The notes: generated from the sequence alone by a model not told the origin. 64,000 nucleotides of DNA from DSXH01 sp020724325 (GCA_040756515.1 JBFLYW010000004.1:62001-126000); one strand, 5' to 3'. Positions 17,803 to 28,384 are shown, numbered from the stretch's first letter. Program-made: numbers and translations.

Positions 17803-20451
17803 TTATATATCGAGCCAGTAAGAAAATTTAATCATAAAAACATCGTCTCCCTCAGAACTCCACAAATGTTTGAAGTCCCTTGATAAATTAAATTCTCCGG
17901 CGTTATCAAAGTTTGTTTGATTATGCGACCAGACAAAATAGAGAACGGAGCCGGGCATCGTTTCCCACCTTAATACTGCGGTTCCTCTTAGGGATTTATA
18001 ATTGAAATCAGGGTTGCTGAAGGTAAACGAGTTAGCCGGTCCGGTCCCATCTGGGTCAACTGTATATTTACGTTTATTATTGTCATAATTAATTGTTGAT
18101 CCGGACTGACCATAATAATTGTAGTTGAGAGAGCGCGGCTGGGCGAGCTCCTTAAAGTCGGAGTAATTTCCAACGGCAAAGAATGGCTGCATAAACAATT
18201 GTAAGCTAAGTGCCGGTGTAAAAGTCCAGTTCAACCGTATATTTGCAGAAAGAGTATGCTGCTTAATTGTAGCGAATACGTATCGCGTATTATAAGTGTT
18301 AACCGCAGCGGGGTCGTCTATATTTTTTACCCATTGCTGCATCGATTTGCTAACCTCGAACGAAGGACCAATACTGAATGTTAGTTGAGTATTTGGTTTC
18401 CAGGTTATTGAAAGGTTTATCTCGTTATATTTTCCGCCAACCGCACTTCTTGAAAAGTCCAGCTCACTATTAACAGACAATTTTTCTCTTCTATCCGAGC
18501 TTCCAAAAATCCAAAAGAAATAAGAAGATGGATTAATGCCCAGAGGTCCTCCGCGTGTAAGAGCAGGATTATATGTTTCGAAGTTGTAATTACCGCCCAT
18601 GGACAATTCATAATAATTATTGAACGTACCACCAAGCCGGTACCATAAAAAGTTGCTTATTGTTTCGCCGTTAAAGTTCATTGACCGCGAATAGGATGCA
18701 TATACTTGCTTGGATCTAAAAATTCCATCCGGCTCAAACCATCGATAACCTAAAACCGTATGCAAATTTATTCGGTCTGCCATCCACTGAAAACCGAGAT
18801 CGTTCTGTTCAAAACCGGGAGAGACAAATCCCAGAGCAGAGTTGATATAAAAATTTCCCTTCTGCTTATTTAACATTATTCTTCCGTAATAGCCGGATAA
18901 AGAAGTTCGATCCGGGTCGAACGTTTCAAAAGAACCGTCCGGGCGTTGAAAATAACGATATGGCTGCATTTGTAAATTTTTCAAATATTCTTTAGATCCG
19001 TTCACATATGTTCCCGCAAAAGCTCCGGTTAAGACATATTCTTTGTCCTCGTCTAAAAAAGTCCAGCCATCTAACCCAAAGGCATAAGCATTTTTAGCAA
19101 GATTATTTGATGGTGTATTAGTAACGAAATCTCTATTTACACTTGTGAACATAAAACCAAGAGATTGTCTTCCTTCATTAAAATCTTTTTTAGATCTTAA
19201 TACGTTATAAAAAGTAAGCGGTTCAATCTCTTCGTTTGTTCTTATTCCATTATTCCATAGCGTTGCATAAGTTCTTTCAGTAATAGCCGAAATTGCTCCC
19301 AGAGTAGTAGATTCATTAAACTTTCCGGTAATCTTAGCGGCTCCTAAAATTCTCGTTTCACTTGGATACTTTACATATTCTGCATCAGAAATATTACCTC
19401 TTGGCGATCTTCCAATTCTTCTTGAATAGAATAATTCCGGCCATCCAAAATTAAACCCCCAATTATTATTCGCGCCGCCTATTCCAAAATAGAAATTTTC
19501 CATTCCCTCTATAAAGAAAGGTCTTTTCTCGTTGAAATAAGATTCGAATGCAGATAAATTAATTACCGCCGGGTCAACTTCTACCTGTCCAAAATCCGGG
19601 TTTATTGTTGCATCAATATTAAAATTGCTTCCAATACCAATTTTAAAATCGGCACCAACAGAAGTCTTGTATTGATTCGATTTGTAAAACGGATCTTCTT
19701 TATCGTGTACAAGATATTGTGCTTTTTGAACCATGTAAGGCATCACCTCAAAACGTTGTTTTGGCTGAATACCGTTCAATCCCTCCAAAGATGCAAAGCG
19801 GGAGACGAAACCGCTTTCTGCTTTTGGAACCATAACGTAATAAGACTTTTCATTATTTCTTTTAAGTTCGCGGTAGAAATTTACTCCCCAGGTCATTGCA
19901 TCAGTGTGATTGAAGCGCATTTGAGAAAATGGTATTCTCATTTCTACTGTCCACCCATCACTCTCAATGGTTGTTTTAGTTTCCCATATTCCATCCCACG
20001 ACCAATCGTCCCAGCTATCGTTAAAGAGAACACCGTCCAGCATAGTTCCGCCGGCGTTAACGCCGAAGAAGTAACCAGTTTTTTTATCGTTATATGGATC
20101 AACATAAAAAGCAAACCAGTCGGATGAAAAGTAATTATCCCTTCGCGCAATGCTTGCATCAATTAATTCCGGTTTAGAATCGTACAATTTTGCAGCCACA
20201 TATATATAGTCATTGTCAAAAGCAACCCAAACGTTGGTTTGTTCGCTGGAGGGAGTTCCTTCGTTAGGGTCTTTCTGAACAAATTCTTTTATAGGCTCTC
20301 TTTGCCAGATTGGTTCGGTAAGCTTTCCATCGAGAGTTATATTGATATTGATTAATTTATAAGCGAGGACAATTTTTTCATTGCTGGATTTTCCTGTTGC
20401 AAAAGCAACTATAGGCAACATTAATAAAAGGGTAAGTTTTCTAACACACAT
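17803..20451 (-). CDS. CBM9-like/DUF5916 outer-membrane protein
   Basis: About 882 residues. I take the ATG at 20451, five codons inside the longest frame, because GGGGGA lies 7 bases before it and the signal peptide (MCVRKLTLLLMLPIVAFA) begins there. Residues about 35-215 form a carbohydrate-binding-module-9-like domain: ITLDGKLTEPIWQ, then FVQKDPNEGTPSSEQT, WVAFDNDYIYVAAKLYDS and WTVEMRIPFSQMRF. The rest matches the DUF5916 barrel-type region: FDVEP-like core, IGIGSNFNIDATINPDFGQVE and FFIEGMENF. Such proteins are widespread in Bacteroidota, sit in the outer membrane and have no firm function. The gene stands alone. Confidence 0.85.
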   Translation of the reverse strand: MCVRKLTLLLMLPIVAFATGKSSNEKIVLAYKLININITLDGKLTEPIWQREPIKEFVQKDPNEGTPSSEQTNVWVAFDNDYIYVAAKLYDSKPELIDASIARRDNYFSSDWFAFYVDPYNDKKTGYFFGVNAGGTMLDGVLFNDSWDDWSWDGIWETKTTIESDGWTVEMRIPFSQMRFNHTDAMTWGVNFYRELKRNNEKSYYVMVPKAESGFVSRFASLEGLNGIQPKQRFEVMPYMVQKAQYLVHDKEDPFYKSNQYKTSVGADFKIGIGSNFNIDATINPDFGQVEVDPAVINLSAFESYFNEKRPFFIEGMENFYFGIGGANNNWGFNFGWPELFYSRRIGRSPRGNISDAEYVKYPSETRILGAAKITGKFNESTTLGAISAITERTYATLWNNGIRTNEEIEPLTFYNVLRSKKDFNEGRQSLGFMFTSVNRDFVTNTPSNNLAKNAYAFGLDGWTFLDEDKEYVLTGAFAGTYVNGSKEYLKNLQMQPYRYFQRPDGSFETFDPDRTSLSGYYGRIMLNKQKGNFYINSALGFVSPGFEQNDLGFQWMADRINLHTVLGYRWFEPDGIFRSKQVYASYSRSMNFNGETISNFLWYRLGGTFNNYYELSMGGNYNFETYNPALTRGGPLGINPSSYFFWIFGSSDRREKLSVNSELDFSRSAVGGKYNEINLSITWKPNTQLTFSIGPSFEVSKSMQQWVKNIDDPAAVNTYNTRYVFATIKQHTLSANIRLNWTFTPALSLQLFMQPFFAVGNYSDFKELAQPRSLNYNYYGQSGSTINYDNNKRKYTVDPDGTGPANSFTFSNPDFNYKSLRGTAVLRWETMPGSVLYFVWSHNQTNFDNAGEFNLSRDFKHLWSSEGDDVFMIKFSYWLDI

Positions 20452-21133
20452 TTTAATTTCCCCCATTTTGATTAATTATTGTTTATCGTCAAAAATTTAG
20501 ACTCGCATGGTATCAGAAAGGTTGTGAGCAGTTTTAAATAATTTTAAGAGCAGCTTTAATATATCTGGAATCCAGAACTCTTTAACGTCTGTTTTAATTG
20601 CCTCTAAAACTTTTCGCTTTTCTTATTTTGCTTTTAAAAACATTGCGCACACGATTATTAATAGAATAATTTATTGTTCCAAAGCAGCAATAGAACAGCT
20701 CTTTAATTTTTTCTGTTGTTAGTTGAATTTCCCTAATATGAATTAGCGGTGTAGAGCGCACAATAATTCTTTTGGTGAGAAGGTGTAACATTCCCGAATA
20801 AACTTTTTGTTAGAATAATAGAATCAATTTGAGATAGCGACTCTTTGATCCTTTCGAAAGTTTAGCCATCCGTTAATATGAAAGCCAATAACAGAAAAGA
20901 TTGCTTTATAATATAGATAGTTTCTATTAGCTTGCAGAAATAACGCTCGTCAAAATCTACGGTTCAAATCCTTTTCTAATAGATTTATTTAGGGATCAAT
21001 TTATCATTTTGAAACACAAGGGCATTTTTTCGCCCCCAGAAATCCTCGAAATAATCGTAAAAACGCAATTTTCTTATGGCACCAGTCTTGTTTTATCTAC
21101 TCAAAAAAGTTTAACACACAAAGGAGCGTCAAA
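20452..21133. other. Divergent intergenic region, no gene seen
   Basis: About 680 bases between two divergently transcribed genes for secreted proteins. It must hold both promoters. The only small frames are poor and lack ribosome sites. AAAGGAG at 21120-21126 is the ribosome site of the downstream adhesin. A GGTTCAAATCC sequence near 20961 resembles a tRNA T-loop, but no cloverleaf can be built around it. Confidence 0.6.
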
Positions 21134-24100
21134 ATGGTAAATCAGCCGAAACTTTATTTAAGAGTGATTTTATTACTTTCACTCATTCTTGGGCTAACTT
21201 CCCTCTCTTTTGCACAAAACAAAAGCGGGGTAAAGAACATTACAGATTATACGAGTATTGCAAAAATATCTGGAACGTCAGTTGGTAAAAATATCACCTA
21301 CACTAATCCTTATAGTAATCAAAGTTCTACATCTTTTGCCGGAACATTTAAGGGCACATTAAATGGTGTAGAAAAATATTTTTACTGCATTGATATTCAG
21401 AACCACCTTGCTACTAATGAAGATTATTGGGATGAAGGTTTCACCCCATCAGAAATAACCTATATTCTTAATAATTATTATCCTTATAAAAGTGGTTATG
21501 CTGGACAAATTTCAAATCAGAAAGAAGCAGCATCTATACAGCTTGCAATCTGGCATTTTAGCGATGGTCTTAATGCAAACACTATTTCTAATGATGCTGA
21601 AGTTAAAGCAAGAACGCTCGCAATTATTGCAGATGCAGCGGCAAACCATAACAATGTAAAACCGGTAGAAACCCTATTGATTGTTCCGCCAACAGCTTCT
21701 TATGTTCAGGGAACAACGGCAGCGTTTTTAGTATTTGCTTTTGATATTGACGGCAATCCGGTTTCAAACGTAACTATTCAGTTAACAACAACGCTCGGTA
21801 CTCTGAGTGCTTCATCGGTTGTTACTAATGCCAGCGGCAAAGGGGGACCAATCAATTTAACACATTCTGGAATTGGTACGGCTACAATCAAAGCAAAAGC
21901 AGATGTTGTAATTCCGCAGGGAACAAGATATGTTCACAAATTAAATCCGAACAGTAAACAGAAATTAGTTCTTGCTACACCAGCGTTCGATACCAAGCAA
22001 GTTACCGGAACAGTTAATTGGTATGTATCGGCTCAATGCGATTTGAAAGGGTTTACAACCTATACTCAGGGCGGTTGGGGAAGTCCTTCTAACAGCGGTC
22101 CGGGTCAGATTAGAGATATGTATTTTGATAACGTATTTCCATCGGGCTTGGTTGTCGGCTCAACATTTAAACTAACACTTACTTCAGCCACAGCAGTGAA
22201 GAACTTTTTACCACAGGGCGGAACAGCAGGAGCACTTACTCAGAATTATACAAATCCAACCTCAACTTCTGCGGGAGTTTTAGCCGGACAAGTAGTAGCT
22301 CTAAAATTAAATGTTAATTACGATGCCGCCGGATATATTGGAAGCAGCTCAACACCGCTTGGTAATTTGATTATTAAGAGCGGTCCCTTCACGGGATATA
22401 CGGTTAATCAGTTTTTGGCATTAGCAGAGCAAGCACTTGGCGGCGGAAGCTTAAACGGGTTTACTTTTAGCGAAGTTAATGACGCCGCAACAAAAATAAA
22501 TGAAAACTTTAATGAAGGCGCAGATAAAGGTTTTCTTGATTGCAATGAAAACGTTAAAGCGTCAATAGGCGATAGGGTATGGGAAGACCTTGATAAAGAC
22601 GGTATTCAAGATAGCGGCGAACCGGGAGTATCGGGTGTTACAGTTAAATTGTACGACTGCAGCAATAATCTAATTGGGACAAAAACAACAGATGCAAACG
22701 GATATTATTTATTTAACAATTTACCAGCCGGCGATTACTACGTTCAATTCATTCTTCCTTCTGGATATATCTATACCACAAAAGATGCCGGCAGCGATGA
22801 TGCTAAAGATTCTGATGCAGATATTTCTACGGGAAAAACAATCTGTACAACCTTAACCCCGGGCGAAAATGATTTAACATGGGACGCCGGTCTTGTTAAG
22901 GAAGAATGCAAAAATAAAATTGGCGATTTTGTATGGCACGATAAAGATGCAGACGGAATTCAAGATGCAAACGAAACAGGTATTCCCGGTGTAGTAGTTG
23001 AATTACTAAGCTCTCAGAACAATGTTCTGCTTACAACAACTACAAACGCAAATGGTTATTATGAATTTAACAATATATTAAATGGCTCATATAAAATAAG
23101 AATAGCTGCAAGCAACTTTGCTGCCGGCGGAGTTCTTGTAGGTTCGCAGAGTGAAAAATGGTTCTTAACATTCAAAGACAAGGGCTCAAACGACGCTAAG
23201 GACAGCGATGGCGATCTTACAACAAGAACAGCAAGCGTAACAGTAAATTGCAGCGATAACCCAACAATCGATTTCGGATTCTTTAAGGTTTGTGTAAGCT
23301 TAGAAAAATCCGGTCCGACTTCTGTTAACGTTGGAGAGAAGATCACCTATACATTTAAAGTAACAAACTGCGGCGATATCCTCCTATCCGGCGGTGCAAA
23401 TGTTTACGATCCTATGTTAATGCCAGCGGGCGATCATAGAATAAAATATTTGAAACTCTATCCGGGTCAAAGCGAAACATTCACTTATGAATATACAACA
23501 GACGAAACAGATTGTGGTAGTTTAACAAACAACGCATGGGTAATTGGTCATCCATCTTTAGATAATTATAACTTCGGAACCAACACTGTTCGCGATGACG
23601 ATAGCCATACATTAAATGTTATCTGCCAGCCAAAACAAGCAGACCTTGAAGTAAAGAAAACAGCAAGCAAAACTCCTGTTCAATGCGACGAATCGTTCTC
23701 ATATACAGTTACAGTTAAGAACAATGGACCGGATAAATCAGAAGGCATAGTAATCTACGATCTATTACCAGTTGGAGCAATTTATCAATCACATTCGGCA
23801 TCGCATGGATTGTATAACTATACAACAGGATTCTGGAATGTTGGAGATCTTAACAGTGGAGCTACAGCTACATTAACAATAAATGTTAAAGCAGACTGCG
23901 ATGAAGTTAACAACGGAACATTCGATCTCGGCATTGCAAAAGACTTTAACCTGTTTGTGCTTGAAGACGTTAACCAGCCCTCATCCGATACTCAGGGCAA
24001 AGCTGCAATTGGAGGTAATGCTTCGTTTGCAAACTATAGTTTTGGTGATTTGTTACCCGATAACAGCGGCGATGTATTAATTGTTGGCGGTCACTTACAA

Positions 24101-25939
24101 TACTCTAGCGGCGCAGTTTATAACGGAAATGTTGTTTACGGAAACACTACAAACTTACCAATACCGGCTGTAAGTGTTGAAGGAACAATTGAACAAGGCA
24201 ATCCAATTGATTTTGTTGCTGCTAAAGCATTCTTATTAAATCTCTCTGCAACATTAAGCGGTTATACAACAAATGGAACTACAACAATGCAATGGGGCGG
24301 ATTAAATCTTAACGGAACAGATCCTTTCCTGAATGTATTCTCGGTTAACGGTTCGGATTTATCAAGTGCAAATAATGTTAGCATTACCGTTCCAAACGGC
24401 TCTGTAGTGCTTGTAAATGTTAACGGAACAACAATTGGCTGGACCGGCGGATTAACAGTTAATGGTACTTCAATTGGAAATGTTCTTTATAACTTTTATC
24501 AGACAGCATCAATTACAATACATGGAATAGATATTCGCGGTTCAGTTCTTGCTCCAAAAGCACATGTTAACTTTGTTGCCGGCGTAATTAACGGACAGAT
24601 GATTTGTAAATCATTAGAAGGTATGGGTCAAATGAATCTGGCTCCTTTCAATGGAAATATTCCATACGAAAAGGAAGTTATTAATAATGCTTCTATTCAT
24701 TCAGTATTAACAATAGACCCAAATCCAAACAACAATTCTGCAAGTGTTAAAGTTGTATTCAGCAATACAAGCAGCGGAAACAATAATGGCAACGGAAATG
24801 GAAACGACTGGCAGCAGGTTAATGGTTTTGGAAGCGGAGAAATTGTTTACTCATTAATCTATAGCAGCGGTAAGATCTATGCCGGAACTTGGGGCGGAAA
24901 GATTTATGTATCGATAAATAATGGCGAGAGCTGGACAAGAATAAACAATAATATGAATGTTGGATTTATCTGGGCATTAACAGCAAGCAGCGGATACATA
25001 TTTGCAGCAACTGAAATGGGCGTTTACAAATACGATGGCTCAACGTGGACTCTTACATCGTTAATAGGAATGGATGTTCATGCTCTAACAGTAAGCAATG
25101 GAATTATCTATGCTGGAACATGGGGATTCGGAGTTTACAAATCTGCCAATAACGGATCTACCTGGACTCCTGTAAATAATGGTTTAGGATACTTTACAAC
25201 AGTTCAGTCATTGACTGCAAAAGGAACAACATTATTCTGCGGTACAGTCGGCGGCGGAGTATTTAAATCCATTAATGAAGGCACTAACTGGACACAGGTT
25301 ACTGTTGGAAACAATATGATTTGGGCGCTCGGCTCAACATCAACAGCAGTATTTGCATCATCATACGGCGATGGACTTTACCGCTCGCTGGATAACGGTT
25401 CAACATGGACTAAGTTAGACATTAACATTCAGTTCATCTATTCAATAGCTGTTGATGGTTCTGGAAAAATATATGTTGCATCATGGGCAAGCGGTGTATT
25501 TGAATCTTCTGATAATGGAAATACATGGACTTCTCTTGGAATGGGCGGATTTGGAGTTAGCGCGGTTATGGTTAGTCCGGATTCCGATGGCGTTATGGTC
25601 GGGACAAAAGACGGTAAGATTTATATGTCCAAGGGGCAGGGATTAACAAGCGTTGATGATAACAATGAACTTCCTTCAGTAATTGAATTAAGCCAGAATT
25701 ATCCTAATCCATTCAACCCGACAACAACAATTCAATTTGCTCTTCCAGAAGCCGGTAAGTTCAACTTGAAAATTTACAACATACTTGGTCAGGAAGTAGT
25801 TACATTGATTGACAAAGAGATGAATGCAGGAATCCACAAAGTAAACTTTGATGCAAGCAAACTGGCATCGGGAGTTTACATTTACAAATTGGTTGGTAAC
25901 AACGTAAACCTAAGCAAGAAGATGATATTGATGAAGTAA
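21134..25939 (+). CDS. Giant T9SS-secreted adhesin with a thioester (TQXA/TED-like) domain
   Basis: A 1601-residue surface protein. Order: signal peptide (1-27, ending SFAQ); a thioester-like domain (about 55-150) with FYCID (Cys85) and AASIQLAIWHFSDG (Gln136), the Cys/Gln pair that forms an internal thioester in Gram-positive adhesins; an Ig-like Big_1-type domain (about 175-290); a region of unknown fold; two SdrD_B-type domains (about 474-590 and 593-715; IGDRVWEDLDKDGIQD and IGDFVWHDKDADGIQD); two DUF11-like repeats (about 719-925); a choice-of-anchor-A-like domain (about 931-1180); a sialidase/BNR-like propeller with repeated SxDNGxTW strands (about 1223-1500); and a T9SS type A sorting domain (about 1517-1601). 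AAAGGAG precedes the ATG. It is monocistronic with its own terminator. Confidence 0.9.
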   Translation: MVNQPKLYLRVILLLSLILGLTSLSFAQNKSGVKNITDYTSIAKISGTSVGKNITYTNPYSNQSSTSFAGTFKGTLNGVEKYFYCIDIQNHLATNEDYWDEGFTPSEITYILNNYYPYKSGYAGQISNQKEAASIQLAIWHFSDGLNANTISNDAEVKARTLAIIADAAANHNNVKPVETLLIVPPTASYVQGTTAAFLVFAFDIDGNPVSNVTIQLTTTLGTLSASSVVTNASGKGGPINLTHSGIGTATIKAKADVVIPQGTRYVHKLNPNSKQKLVLATPAFDTKQVTGTVNWYVSAQCDLKGFTTYTQGGWGSPSNSGPGQIRDMYFDNVFPSGLVVGSTFKLTLTSATAVKNFLPQGGTAGALTQNYTNPTSTSAGVLAGQVVALKLNVNYDAAGYIGSSSTPLGNLIIKSGPFTGYTVNQFLALAEQALGGGSLNGFTFSEVNDAATKINENFNEGADKGFLDCNENVKASIGDRVWEDLDKDGIQDSGEPGVSGVTVKLYDCSNNLIGTKTTDANGYYLFNNLPAGDYYVQFILPSGYIYTTKDAGSDDAKDSDADISTGKTICTTLTPGENDLTWDAGLVKEECKNKIGDFVWHDKDADGIQDANETGIPGVVVELLSSQNNVLLTTTTNANGYYEFNNILNGSYKIRIAASNFAAGGVLVGSQSEKWFLTFKDKGSNDAKDSDGDLTTRTASVTVNCSDNPTIDFGFFKVCVSLEKSGPTSVNVGEKITYTFKVTNCGDILLSGGANVYDPMLMPAGDHRIKYLKLYPGQSETFTYEYTTDETDCGSLTNNAWVIGHPSLDNYNFGTNTVRDDDSHTLNVICQPKQADLEVKKTASKTPVQCDESFSYTVTVKNNGPDKSEGIVIYDLLPVGAIYQSHSASHGLYNYTTGFWNVGDLNSGATATLTINVKADCDEVNNGTFDLGIAKDFNLFVLEDVNQPSSDTQGKAAIGGNASFANYSFGDLLPDNSGDVLIVGGHLQYSSGAVYNGNVVYGNTTNLPIPAVSVEGTIEQGNPIDFVAAKAFLLNLSATLSGYTTNGTTTMQWGGLNLNGTDPFLNVFSVNGSDLSSANNVSITVPNGSVVLVNVNGTTIGWTGGLTVNGTSIGNVLYNFYQTASITIHGIDIRGSVLAPKAHVNFVAGVINGQMICKSLEGMGQMNLAPFNGNIPYEKEVINNASIHSVLTIDPNPNNNSASVKVVFSNTSSGNNNGNGNGNDWQQVNGFGSGEIVYSLIYSSGKIYAGTWGGKIYVSINNGESWTRINNNMNVGFIWALTASSGYIFAATEMGVYKYDGSTWTLTSLIGMDVHALTVSNGIIYAGTWGFGVYKSANNGSTWTPVNNGLGYFTTVQSLTAKGTTLFCGTVGGGVFKSINEGTNWTQVTVGNNMIWALGSTSTAVFASSYGDGLYRSLDNGSTWTKLDINIQFIYSIAVDGSGKIYVASWASGVFESSDNGNTWTSLGMGGFGVSAVMVSPDSDGVMVGTKDGKIYMSKGQGLTSVDDNNELPSVIELSQNYPNPFNPTTTIQFALPEAGKFNLKIYNILGQEVVTLIDKEMNAGIHKVNFDASKLASGVYIYKLVGNNVNLSKKMILMK

Positions 25940-25991
25940 CGACAAACGTCGTAATAGTAAGTAAGAAAATAATAGTACGAGGGTGTGAGCG

Positions 25992-26023
25992 AAAAAGCCC
26001 CGGCCAAGTGTCGGGGCTTTTTG
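25992..26023 (+). terminator. Rho-independent terminator of the adhesin gene
   Basis: Stem AAAGCCCCG / CGGGGCTTT with loop GCCAAGTGT followed by a T run. It begins 53 bases after the stop codon. Confidence 0.9.
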
Positions 26024-26356
26024 TTTCATAAGAATCATAATTTATCTCAAAAAATTAATTAGAAATGAATTTTTTGCCGAAGGCCGAAAGTAAAATGACA
26101 ATTTATTCTGAATTATGGCATAGTCATCGCTATGCCATTGAGTGGGGAAAGCTTTTGACCCTCAACCGGGGAATCTTTTAGCCCTAAATCACTTTTATAG
26201 AGGAATACTTTTGGCCCGCGACACAATAACATTATAATTAAGGTTACTATTACACTTATAGGCATCTCTAAAAACCTAAAATGCAATCTGCGGAAAACAG
26301 TTTTATCCGTGTTTATCAGTGTTCTATTTACCTAAAAATAGTTTTAAGAGATGCCC
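26024..26356. other. Intergenic spacer, no gene seen
   Basis: Between convergent genes. AT-rich, with no convincing frame or repeat. GAGATGCC-type text appears inverted near its ends (gcatctctaaaaa near 26263 and tttaagagatgcc near 26342), a possible weak inverted repeat. Confidence 0.4.
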
Positions 26357-26893
26357 TTATATATTCATTACTGAATTGAGAATGATCTTCACTCTCTTAA
26401 AAAACTCACTGGTTAATTGTGGATTTTGGACTTCGATTACATGTTCAAGAATTATATTATGATTTTTGTCTATTAAAAATAATATCGGCTGCTGAATATT
26501 AGAATTAGTTATAATAACATCTTCAATTTTAGTTATTTTTTTGTAAGAAAGTTGAAGTACCTTATTGATAAAATTATCATTCCCTAAGAAAAAGACATTG
26601 AAATATTTCTTATACTTTTCTTCACTTCCATTGATCAAAGCAATCATTTTGTCAATACATATTTGACAACCATTGTCAGATATAATAATAAGAAGGTTAA
26701 ATATATTTGATAATTCTATTCTATTATTGATTTTTGTATTTGAAATATTTTTTTCATTCATTTTAGGAAAGTTCCTTACAAAGCTATTTTCTTGCATATT
26801 TGGATTCAACAAAAAATTCAGTATATATATTTGTGAAATAAAAAGACAAAATATTATCATACCTAAAATTTTTGATTTATATTTCTGCCACAT
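26357..26893 (-). CDS. Membrane-anchored thioredoxin-like protein (MauD/TlpA-like role)
   Basis: A 178-residue protein with an N-terminal membrane anchor (about residues 8-28). The soluble domain contains LLIIISDNGCQICIDKM, a beta strand followed by a CxxC pair (CQIC) at the start of a helix, as in thioredoxins, and a later strand QPILFLIDKNHNIIL, which fits the cis-Pro region of a TlpA-like fold. Overall similarity is low, so the family call rests on this pattern. It is the last gene of a minus-strand operon that includes a MauE-like protein, which makes a thiol-redox role more likely. Confidence 0.6.
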   Translation of the reverse strand: MWQKYKSKILGMIIFCLFISQIYILNFLLNPNMQENSFVRNFPKMNEKNISNTKINNRIELSNIFNLLIIISDNGCQICIDKMIALINGSEEKYKKYFNVFFLGNDNFINKVLQLSYKKITKIEDVIITNSNIQQPILFLIDKNHNIILEHVIEVQNPQLTSEFFKRVKIILNSVMNI

Positions 26894-26904
26894 TTTAATT
26901 AATA

Positions 26905-27969
26905 TTAAAAATATTTTAAAATATATATAATCGGTTCCTCATCATTACATAGTATAAAATTGGACCCATTTTTAGCTAATAAAAAACCCCAGCCATAAAT
27001 ATACTGTTCGATTTGATATATTCTATTAGTAGATAAAGTTATGTTATATTCAACTATACGAGGATTTTTATTATTTCCCTCTCGAACAACTTGAAATACT
27101 ATTCCATTTTCTACTTCTAAAGGAGAGCGATTAACCGGATAGGCAAAAAACCCTAACTTATCTTTATGGGGTTCAGCCCATTCGCTCTCGCTTACTTTTA
27201 AATCGAATGTTTTTTCTAATATACCATTTGTATTAAAAATAAATGCCTTCCTTGAATACTGTGTACAAAAAATAATTTTATTTTCATCTATTTTTGAAAT
27301 AAAAGATTTTTCTAAATAAGGTCTTTCCTGATACTTAATAAAAAAATCATTATAATCGAGTGATTTTAAATCTACTTTATATATTGTGATTACATTTCCG
27401 TTTTGGTCCATTTTATATCCTAAGACAACACTGTCCTGCAATGCTAATTTTACTGGGAATAAAGAAGAAATAATTTCCATATCTAGTGTAATAATTAGAT
27501 TATTGGGGAAGGTGGAAGATTTCCAATTTTGAGAATCATTAATTTTTACCTTATTAAGCTCTCCAGAAAATAAATCGTAAATTTTGATTAAACATGATTC
27601 ATCTACCATAAATAGTTTTGATCCAAGAAAATATATATCCCTTATTCTCCCATTAAAAAAATATTCATTGTTTTGAAAATTTATTTTGGATTGTATTTTA
27701 AAATCTTTATTAATAATAAATATTTCTCTCTTTTTCCCATCTAGAATTAATAAGGAAGAATCACTAAAGGATATTATTCTGGAAATATGGCTAATGAATA
27801 GATCCGTACCATTTTCTAATTTTAGTTTATCATAGTGTCTGTCTACACGAAGAGCCTTGTTCATTTCGTAATTCTTACAATGGCTGATAAAAACTATTAG
27901 AGATATTATTATGAAATAAAATTGTACGTTACTATAGATATTCTTTAAGTATAAAATTAATTTTATCAT
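26905..27969 (-). CDS. Lipoprotein with a six-bladed-propeller-like fold
   Basis: About 354 residues from the ATG at 27969; a TTG at 27999 would add ten residues. A hydrophobic segment ends in FISHC, a plausible lipobox, followed by KN. The remaining sequence has repeated short strands with turns such as SDSSLLILDGKKREIFIIN, GSKLFMVDES and NKIIFCTQYSRKAFIFN. This spacing fits the 6-bladed TolB-like propeller lipoproteins common in Bacteroidota. Very AT-rich. It follows the Cys-rich peptide gene by about 125 bases and precedes the thioredoxin-like gene by 12. Confidence 0.6.
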   Translation of the reverse strand: MIKLILYLKNIYSNVQFYFIIISLIVFISHCKNYEMNKALRVDRHYDKLKLENGTDLFISHISRIISFSDSSLLILDGKKREIFIINKDFKIQSKINFQNNEYFFNGRIRDIYFLGSKLFMVDESCLIKIYDLFSGELNKVKINDSQNWKSSTFPNNLIITLDMEIISSLFPVKLALQDSVVLGYKMDQNGNVITIYKVDLKSLDYNDFFIKYQERPYLEKSFISKIDENKIIFCTQYSRKAFIFNTNGILEKTFDLKVSESEWAEPHKDKLGFFAYPVNRSPLEVENGIVFQVVREGNNKNPRIVEYNITLSTNRIYQIEQYIYGWGFLLAKNGSNFILCNDEEPIIYILKYF

Positions 27970-28093
27970 ATTATTGTGTTTTATATAAATTATAAACAAT
28001 CATATTTTTAAATAAAGAAAATATAGAATAATGTTAAGCTAAAACTTAGGTGTCCATTCATATGGAGAATAGGACACCTACAAATAAGAACTT

Positions 28094-28363
28094 TTAATAA
28101 CAGGGTCCATTATTGTGTGTGCCTGAATATGGCCCGCATTCCCAATGACAACAATAACCCCAAGGTCCATCGCATGGTACTGTAGTATATGTAATCACGC
28201 GACAAGGAGACACATCTTTTGCAAAAATATCACTTGTTAGCAATATTCTAAGTTCATTGGAATCACCTCTATTAATAAGGCTGATAAATTGGATATTAAG
28301 TAACAGCAATAAACTTAGTATTGTAAGAAATAGTGTTTGTTTTGTTAATATAATATTTTTCAT
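28094..28363 (-). CDS. Small secreted six-cysteine peptide
   Basis: An 89-residue product with a strong signal-type hydrophobic segment (about residues 10-30). After a linker with SDIFAKDVSP, the last 38 residues hold six cysteines: SPCRV, VPCDG, YCCHW, ECGPY and GPCY. Six Cys in so short a tail suggest three disulfides or a metal site. AGGAG lies ahead of the ATG. I do not recognise the family. Its operon partners, a MauE-like membrane protein (broken) and a CxxC thioredoxin-like protein, fit oxidation of these cysteines. It could also be a bacteriocin-like or signalling peptide. Confidence 0.65.
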   Translation of the reverse strand: MKNIILTKQTLFLTILSLLLLLNIQFISLINRGDSNELRILLTSDIFAKDVSPCRVITYTTVPCDGPWGYCCHWECGPYSGTHNNGPCY

Positions 28364-28384
28364 ATCGTCTCCTATATTTTTTGT

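Noticed and set aside
20594..20791. A 65-codon minus-strand frame in the intergenic region
   Set aside because: No ribosome site or recognisable pattern, and it sits in a promoter-bearing divergent spacer.
20955..20985. A GGTTCAAATCC sequence that looks like a tRNA T-loop
   Set aside because: The flanking bases do not form a T-stem, anticodon arm or acceptor stem, so no tRNA is called.
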